Positions 8,173-13,214 of a DNA stretch of 13,214 bases are shown one piece after another (within the stretch, counting starts at the first letter, position 1; the number at the start of each line of letters is the position of its first letter). The notes under the pieces were generated by a model. The model searched no databases. It saw only the letters and a list, made by a program, of their open reading frames with translations, and was not told the origin of the DNA. Position numbers and translations under genes: made by a program. The stretch is from JBAROU01 sp049642385 (lineage in GTDB: Bacteria; Chloroflexota; Dehalococcoidia; DSTF01; RBG-16-68-14): positions 1-13,214 of the forward strand of contig JBAROU010000181.1 of NCBI GenBank assembly GCA_049642385.1, given 5' to 3'.

Positions 8173-8262
8173 TGCGCCCCTGGCGCACGACCGGCCAGCC
8201 GATCGCCCACCACTGGTGCGCCGGCAGGCGCGACAAGGAACGCCAGCATCTTACGTTGCGCC
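8173..8262 (+). other. Competing inverted repeats in the leader of the penicillin-binding protein gene
   Basis: TGCGCC occurs at 8173-8178, 8217-8222 and 8257-8262. Its complement GGCGCA occurs once, at 8182-8187. GGCGCA can close a tight hairpin with the first copy (3-base loop), or pair with the second copy in a longer stem (8180-8188 with 8216-8224, containing one G-U pair), or with the third. Such alternatives resemble a regulatory leader, but the local GC content is high and no known riboswitch core is recognised. The whole 8035-8294 interval has no well-supported gene. Confidence 0.3.
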
Positions 8263-8294
8263 AACAGCTCTCCGGCCTCCCCATGAGTTAACCC

Positions 8295-11153
8295 ATGGCC
8301 AATAACGACCACCTCCACCGCTTCCTGCTCTACCGCCAACGCCAGCGCAAAAGCAATGGCAACGGCAAGATGCCACGCTGGCTGATCGTGTTGGGCGTGC
8401 TTGCCGGGTTGTTCGTTGTCGGGCTGAGCGTCGCGGCTGTCGGCGGCATCGCTGCCTACCAGAACTGCGTGTCCGACTTGGAACCGCCGGACCAGGCGAT
8501 CGAGAAGCTGCCGAGAGGCGGCGCCCGTATCTACGACCGCAACGGCGAGCTGCTGTTCGAGTATCTCAACCCCGAGTACGGCCGCCGCGACCCGGTGCCG
8601 CAGGACGAACTCTCCTGGTGGCTCTCGGCGGCGACGATCGCGACCGAGGACGCGAGCTTCAGGGACAACCCGGGCATCAACATCAAGGGTCTTGGCCGCG
8701 CCGCCTGGGAGAACTTCTCGCCGTTTGGCAATACGCCGGGCTTCCTCGAGGGGACCGGGGGCAGCTCGATCACGCAGCAGTTAGTCAAGAATGTCTACTT
8801 CCCGCCAGAGGAGCGCGCAAAGCGCTCGGTTCAGCGGAAGTGGAAGGAAGTCTGTTACTCAATCGAGTTGACGCGCGATAACGACAAGGAGCAGATCCTT
8901 ACCTGGTATCTCAACCTCATCTCCTACGGCAACATCTACACCGGCGCCGAAGCGGCCAGCCAGGGGTATTTCAACAAGTCCGCACGCGATCTCTCGCTCG
9001 GTGAAGCGGCGCTGCTCGCCGGGATCCCGGCGAGCCCGACGCGTTACGACCCGATCAACAACTTCGACGCCGCTCGCTCGCGCCAGCTCCACGTACTCGA
9101 GAGGATGCAAGCGGAGCACTACATCACGGCAGAAATGCGCTGGCTGGCCGCTGCCGAGCCGCTGAAGATTCACCAGCAGCGCTTCCCCATCAAAGCGCCG
9201 CACTTTGTCTATTATGTCGTGCAGCCTGAGCTCGACCGCCTCTTCGGTGAGGAGGCGAAGTACCGCGACGGCCTGGAGGTTCACACCACACTCAACCTGA
9301 AGTGGCAGCGGGAAGCCGAGCGCATCCTGGAGGAACACATCTCCGCCAACGAAAGTTCGTACGATGGGCACAACGGAGCCTTCGTTCACATCGATCCGAA
9401 GACTGCCCAGATCATCGCTTACGTCGGCAGCCGCGACTTCTTCAATAAGGACATCAGCGGGGAGAACGATATGGCCGGTGCGCTCAACTCGCCAGGTTCG
9501 TCGTTCAAGCCGTTCACGTACCTGACACTCTTGAAAGAACGCGGATGGGGTCCGGGCTCGTACCTTCTAGACACGCCGTATACGTACGTCGACGCCGCCG
9601 GGTCGTCCTTCACGCCCTGCAACCCCAGCGGTTGCGGCTCGTTCCAGGGTCCAATCACGGTCCGTGACGCGCTGGGTAACTCTCTCAACGTGCCGGCCGT
9701 AAAGTCGATCCTATACGCCGGCGTGCAGAACACCATCGCCCAGGCGAAGCTGATGGGGCTGACGTCGCTCGACCGGCAGTTCCTGGGGCCGGCGCTCACC
9801 ACCGGAGGCGGCGATGTCCGGCTTGCCGACATGGTGTACGGTTTCACCGTCTTCCCCAACCTGGGTGTGCTCAAGGGCGTCGAGACATCGCTCGACCTAC
9901 CGCCCGGCAACCGCGCGCTCGATCCCGTGTCCATCGTGCGGGTAGAGGACCGAAACGGCGACTTACTGTACCCGCTCGTCGACGGTAAGCCGACGGAAGA
10001 GCCACCCCTGCGAGAAGAGCAGGTAGCGCCACCGCAAGAAACCTACATGGTCACCGATATTCTCGTTGACCCGAACGCGGAGTGCATCATCTTTGGCTGC
10101 GGACGCCTGAGCATTCCAGATAACCGACCACTGGCCGTGAAGACCGGCACCAGCGCGCCGTACGAGACGCGCGGCCTCACGGGCGATACGTGGTCGATCG
10201 GTTACACGCCACAGATCGTCGCCGGAACCTGGTACGGCAACGCGGACAACCGACCGATCGGCTACCAGCCCAGCAGTACGACGGTGTCCTGGCCGGTGCT
10301 CCAGGAGTACCTAGATCTCTACTTGCGCGACAAGCCCGTCGAGCAGTTCACGAAGCCGGACGGCCTGGTTGAAACGGAAGTCTGCGTGCTCTCCAACTAT
10401 CCACCAACGAAGGACTGTCCGCTCGAGACACCGACGGACTTCGTAAAAGAGGACAACCTGCCGGACGGGTACCTTCAGCAGCTTGATGGCACGGCACCGC
10501 CAGACGATCAAGGACAGGGCGGTCAGCAGTTTCAGGGCGACGACCCGCTCTGGGACATTGCTGAGGTCGACACGAGGAGCGGCCTGCTCGCAAGCAACCT
10601 AACGCCTCCACCGTTCCGGAAGCGCACGCTCTACCTCCACCTGCCTGACGGCACCTCCGCGTACGAAATCGGGCAGGCGCAGGAATGGGTACAGCGGCTC
10701 GGAGCTGCGCTTGGTGGCGCCCCCAAGGACGCAACGACACAAAACGACATCCCGCCGCAGTTCCGCAACGTGCAGCTGGCGATCACCATTCCCGCGAACG
10801 GCGCCCGGGTCACGCAAGGCATTCTCGCCATCACCGGACGCGCGACGTTCAACAACAACGGCTTCTACCGCCTGGAGGTCAAGAACTCCCAGCTGCCCGG
10901 CAGCAACCAGGTCGTTGCCCAGAGCAACCAGCCCGTTACCGACGGCATGCTAGGGCAATGGGACGCCTCGCTTGCGCCACCTGGTCGATACGTCATCCGG
11001 CTCATTATCATCGACAGGATCGCCGGCGAGAGCTCGACCCAAGTCACCATCGATCTCATTCCAGCGCCGCTCCCGCAACCCACACCAGGACCGCCTGGCC
11101 CAGGGCCGCCGGGCGTGGGACCGGGCGGCGGCGGACCGCCGGGGCAGAACTAG
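8295..11153 (+). CDS. Bifunctional class A penicillin-binding protein (glycosyltransferase and transpeptidase)
   Basis: A 952-residue peptidoglycan synthase anchored by one N-terminal membrane segment (about 28-54), with the rest outside the cytoplasm. The GT51 glycosyltransferase domain (about 70-260) has catalytic Glu118 in ATEDASF and GGSSITQQLVKN at 155-166. The transpeptidase domain (about 350-690) has all three motifs: SSFK with nucleophile Ser402 and Lys405, SLN at 463-465, and KTGT at 616-619. An Ig-like C-terminal domain (about 825-922) and a Pro/Gly-rich tail follow. The His usual in the ED-x2-F-x2-H-x-G motif is Asn125. Extracytoplasmic cysteines come in pairs: 442/447, 597/602 and 697/708. 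The ATG is the first start after an in-frame TAA at 8289-8291, and no good ribosome binding site is visible. It appears to be transcribed alone. Confidence 0.95.
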   Translation: MANNDHLHRFLLYRQRQRKSNGNGKMPRWLIVLGVLAGLFVVGLSVAAVGGIAAYQNCVSDLEPPDQAIEKLPRGGARIYDRNGELLFEYLNPEYGRRDPVPQDELSWWLSAATIATEDASFRDNPGINIKGLGRAAWENFSPFGNTPGFLEGTGGSSITQQLVKNVYFPPEERAKRSVQRKWKEVCYSIELTRDNDKEQILTWYLNLISYGNIYTGAEAASQGYFNKSARDLSLGEAALLAGIPASPTRYDPINNFDAARSRQLHVLERMQAEHYITAEMRWLAAAEPLKIHQQRFPIKAPHFVYYVVQPELDRLFGEEAKYRDGLEVHTTLNLKWQREAERILEEHISANESSYDGHNGAFVHIDPKTAQIIAYVGSRDFFNKDISGENDMAGALNSPGSSFKPFTYLTLLKERGWGPGSYLLDTPYTYVDAAGSSFTPCNPSGCGSFQGPITVRDALGNSLNVPAVKSILYAGVQNTIAQAKLMGLTSLDRQFLGPALTTGGGDVRLADMVYGFTVFPNLGVLKGVETSLDLPPGNRALDPVSIVRVEDRNGDLLYPLVDGKPTEEPPLREEQVAPPQETYMVTDILVDPNAECIIFGCGRLSIPDNRPLAVKTGTSAPYETRGLTGDTWSIGYTPQIVAGTWYGNADNRPIGYQPSSTTVSWPVLQEYLDLYLRDKPVEQFTKPDGLVETEVCVLSNYPPTKDCPLETPTDFVKEDNLPDGYLQQLDGTAPPDDQGQGGQQFQGDDPLWDIAEVDTRSGLLASNLTPPPFRKRTLYLHLPDGTSAYEIGQAQEWVQRLGAALGGAPKDATTQNDIPPQFRNVQLAITIPANGARVTQGILAITGRATFNNNGFYRLEVKNSQLPGSNQVVAQSNQPVTDGMLGQWDASLAPPGRYVIRLIIIDRIAGESSTQVTIDLIPAPLPQPTPGPPGPGPPGVGPGGGGPPGQN
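11062..11150 (+). repeat. Low-complexity CCG/GGC-rich stretch encoding the Pro/Gly tail
   Basis: The last 30 or so codons of the penicillin-binding protein gene are mostly CCx and GGx, encoding alternating proline and glycine with no cysteines or charged residues. The DNA is near-repetitive without an exact unit, so its length could vary between strains by slippage. Pro/Gly tails on cell-wall enzymes often act as flexible extensions. Confidence 0.55.
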
Positions 11154-11166
11154 CACCGGCGGTCTG
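11132..11166 (+). terminator. GC-rich hairpin spanning the penicillin-binding protein stop codon
   Basis: CGGACCGCCGG (11132-11142) pairs with CCGGCGGTCTG (11156-11166) over 11 positions with a single G-U, leaving a 13-base loop that contains the TAG stop (11151-11153). No T-tract follows, so it may be an RNA-stability structure or a terminator without a U-tail. It separates this gene from the downstream permease. Confidence 0.45.
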
Positions 11167-11241
11167 AGCGCCCAGGGCTGTTCCTTCGGCTCCAATGCGT
11201 GATAATGACAGTCGAGCGATGGCGCAGGCCATCACCGATGT

Positions 11242-13214
11242 ATGGAGCACGCTGAGGAGCCACCAGACAACGGCCAGGGCGACGGTGCCCAAGACCAAGA
11301 CGGGGGAGAACGCCGCAATCCGGCAGCCCCACGGCGGGCTTCCTTCACCCCGAACTTGGAGTTGCGCGAGATCCGCAAGGGCACAAAGCCCGGCTCCCGC
11401 TACGTTCGCCTTGCCCCGCGACGCGAGCAGCCGTTCCGGCGTACGTCAGAGGGCGAATACCAGGCGACATCCGTCGCGACGCAACCCCGCAATGCCCCCG
11501 AGCGTTTGTGGCGGGGTTTCAAGCGCATCATCGTTGGGGCGCCGCTGGCGACGGCACAAGCAGAAGAGCAAAAGATTTCCAAGACGAAGGCGCTCGCCGT
11601 CTTCTCCTCCGACGCCCTATCTTCAAGCGCCTATGCAACGGATGAGATCCTGCTCGTGCTCATCACGGCGGGAACTGGCGCGCTGACGCATTCGATTGAG
11701 ATTGCCCTCGCGATCGGCGCGCTCCTCGCAATTGTAACCTTCTCGTATCGACAAACGATCCGGGCCTACCCTAACGGCGGCGGCGCATACATCGTGGCGA
11801 GAGAGAACCTCGGCAACGCGCCTGGGCTCACCGCCGCGGCGGCCCTCTCTGTTGATTACGTCCTCACGGTATCCGTGTCGATCGCTGCCGGCATGTTCGC
11901 AATCACGTCGGCCTTCCCGGAGCTCCACGATGAGCGCGTACCAATTGCGATCGCCATCGTCGCGTTCATCACGTTGGCCAACATCCGCGGCATCCGTGAA
12001 TCTGCCACGATCTTCGCGATACCAACCTATGCCTTCATCATCGCCTTTGCCGTTCTGCTCATCGGGGGATTCGTCCGTCTCATCATCAATCCGGACCTCC
12101 AGGCGGATGTCGCGCCGTCGGCGGTCCAGGCGGGCACGGCGTCACTGACGCCTTTCCTCCTCCTCCGCGCCTTCAGCTCCGGGTCTGCGGCTCTCACCGG
12201 TGTGGAAGCCATCTCCAACGGGATCCCCGCTTTCAAGAAGCCGGAATCAAGAAATGCCGCCACCACGCTGCTCATTATGGCGGCGGTTTTGACTACGTTC
12301 TTCATCGGCCTCACCATCCTCGCCCATGAACTGGACGTTCGCCACGCTGAGCGCATCTCCGTGCCCGCCCAGATCGCCAAGGCCGTCTACGGAGAAAACA
12401 TCATCTTTTACTTCATCCAGGGCGCCACCGCCCTCATCCTGCTCCTCGCGGCCAACACCAGCTATGCTGACTTCCCGCGTCTCTCTTCCATCCTCGCGAA
12501 GGACAAGTTCCTCCCGCACCAGTTCTCGTTCCGCGGCGACCGCCTCGCGTTCTCCCACGGCATCATCGTCCTCGGCATCGCCGCGTCGGTGCTCTTGGGC
12601 GTCTTCCAAGCCGACGTCGATAAGCTCATTCCCCTCTACGCGTTCGGCGTGTTCGTCTCGTTCACGCTCTCCCAGAGCGGCATGGTGCTGCACTGGCTCC
12701 GGCTCAAGGAGCCCGGATGGAAGCAGAGCATCGTCATCAACCTCGTCGGCGCCGTTGCGACAGGAATCGTCGCCATCATTGTCGGCGCGACTAAGTTCGG
12801 CATTAGCGCGCACGAGTTCGGCGCAGGCGCATGGATCAGCATGGTCATGATGGCGGCCTTGGCGTTCATGTTCTGGCGTATTCATGGCCACTACCAGCGG
12901 GTGGCTGAGCAGCTCACGATCACCGAAGCGCCCGAACTGCCTCCTGCGCCGGCACCGGCATCAGCGCGGGTACCAACTGACCCAATGCGCGCGCGCGCCG
13001 TTGTCGTGCCTGTCGATGAGTTGAACAAGGCCACCTTGCGCGCGCTGGAATACGCCTGCTCTATCTCCGACAACGTGTCCGCAGTGCACGTGACGGATGA
13101 GCTAGAAGACGGCGAACAGCTCCGCCGCCGCTGGGAAGAACTGGCGCCGCGCACGCCTATCGTCGTCATTGAATCGCCCTACCGCTCCTTCATCGCGCCG
13201 ATGCTCGCTTACAT
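11242..13214 (+). CDS. APC-superfamily amino acid permease with UspA-like C-terminal domain (3' end outside window)
   Basis: The reading frame is open to the window edge, giving at least 657 residues. The ATG at 11242 is the first start codon after a cluster of stops (11200-11208) but has no clear ribosome binding site. Residues 1-100 are hydrophilic and basic. The transporter core starts at about 104 (a GAPLATAQAEEQ segment), with VFSSDALSSSAYATDE at 120-135, YPNGGGAYIVARENLG near 177-192, and roughly 12 hydrophobic segments up to about residue 550. After a Pro/Ala-rich linker, a soluble domain begins at about 584 (RARAVVVPVDELNKAT), resembling universal stress protein folds. The family takes up amino acids or related solutes by cation coupling. 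The substrate is unknown. The domain order matches known APC permeases with cytoplasmic Usp-like tails. Confidence 0.9.
   Translation, partial: MEHAEEPPDNGQGDGAQDQDGGERRNPAAPRRASFTPNLELREIRKGTKPGSRYVRLAPRREQPFRRTSEGEYQATSVATQPRNAPERLWRGFKRIIVGAPLATAQAEEQKISKTKALAVFSSDALSSSAYATDEILLVLITAGTGALTHSIEIALAIGALLAIVTFSYRQTIRAYPNGGGAYIVARENLGNAPGLTAAAALSVDYVLTVSVSIAAGMFAITSAFPELHDERVPIAIAIVAFITLANIRGIRESATIFAIPTYAFIIAFAVLLIGGFVRLIINPDLQADVAPSAVQAGTASLTPFLLLRAFSSGSAALTGVEAISNGIPAFKKPESRNAATTLLIMAAVLTTFFIGLTILAHELDVRHAERISVPAQIAKAVYGENIIFYFIQGATALILLLAANTSYADFPRLSSILAKDKFLPHQFSFRGDRLAFSHGIIVLGIAASVLLGVFQADVDKLIPLYAFGVFVSFTLSQSGMVLHWLRLKEPGWKQSIVINLVGAVATGIVAIIVGATKFGISAHEFGAGAWISMVMMAALAFMFWRIHGHYQRVAEQLTITEAPELPPAPAPASARVPTDPMRARAVVVPVDELNKATLRALEYACSISDNVSAVHVTDELEDGEQLRRRWEELAPRTPIVVIESPYRSFIAPMLAY

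Noticed and set aside
8098..8286. Plus-strand frame of 62 codons upstream of the penicillin-binding protein gene, possibly a leader peptide.
   Set aside because: TTG start, Ser/Pro/Ala/Thr-rich composition typical of an off-frame reading of GC-rich DNA, and no ribosome binding site.
8082..8339. Minus-strand frame of 85 codons filling the region between gatC and the penicillin-binding protein gene, with a plausible hydrophobic stretch.
   Set aside because: It needs a TTG start inside the penicillin-binding protein gene, has no ribosome binding site, has weaker GC at third codon positions than its neighbours, and matches no family I recognise. The gatC promoter lies just after its stop.
11181..11206. 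Possible promoter before the permease, with TTCCTT and GATAAT.
   Set aside because: The spacing between them is only 14 bases and the -35 match is poor, so it is not supported strongly enough to annotate.
11195..11686. Plus-strand frame of 163 codons overlapping the permease start.
   Set aside because: Arg/Ser/Pro-rich composition without motifs. The overlapping frame from 11242 carries conserved transporter sequence and continues to the window end.
12247..12891. Long minus-strand open frame of 214 codons opposite the permease.
   Set aside because: The product is highly charged with His, Asp, Glu and Arg runs, as expected from reading the complement of a hydrophobic transporter gene. The plus-strand frame has clear family motifs.

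Overview
The window looks like chromosomal DNA from a GC-rich bacterium, most likely a Chloroflexota lineage. The clues are the two-subunit 2-oxoacid:acceptor oxidoreductase with CBS-domain companions, the class A penicillin-binding protein with a C-terminal Ig-like domain and Pro/Gly tail, and the APC-type permease with a long hydrophilic N-terminus and a UspA-like C-terminus. This assignment rests on family resemblance only. I see no mobile element, CRISPR array, tRNA or rRNA.

Layout. (1) Bases 1-4066, plus strand: an imperfect hairpin and an extended -10 promoter precede a compact operon of four genes. These are a small CBS-pair protein, korA (fused gamma and alpha domains), korB (TPP and [4Fe-4S] subunit, start overlapping the korA stop as ATGA), and a second CBS-pair protein carrying an N-terminal four-cysteine zinc ribbon. 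The enzyme is thus bracketed by two related putative nucleotide sensors. (2) Bases 4084-8034, minus strand: gatC, gatA, a short conserved-looking protein, a class I/II aminotransferase and an alpha/beta hydrolase. They are joined by three 4-base start/stop overlaps and one 6-base gap, and are read from an extended -10 promoter near 8065. This operon meets the kor operon tail to tail with 17 bases between stops. (3) Bases 8035-8294: a divergent intergenic region with the gatC promoter and a set of mutually competing inverted repeats in the leader of the next gene. (4) Bases 8295-11153, plus strand: a bifunctional class A penicillin-binding protein, ending in a hairpin that spans its stop codon. 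(5) Bases 11242-13214, plus strand: an amino-acid permease-like transporter whose 3' end lies outside the window.

Functionally the window joins central carbon metabolism (ferredoxin-linked oxidative decarboxylation of a 2-oxoacid, probably 2-oxoglutarate), the amidotransferase route to Gln-tRNA or Asn-tRNA, amino-acid transamination, peptidoglycan synthesis and amino-acid uptake. The least ordinary part is the CBS-korA-korB-zinc-ribbon-CBS cassette, which suggests that an Fe-S oxidoreductase is paired with dedicated adenylate or redox sensing. That is an inference from gene order, not a demonstrated system.
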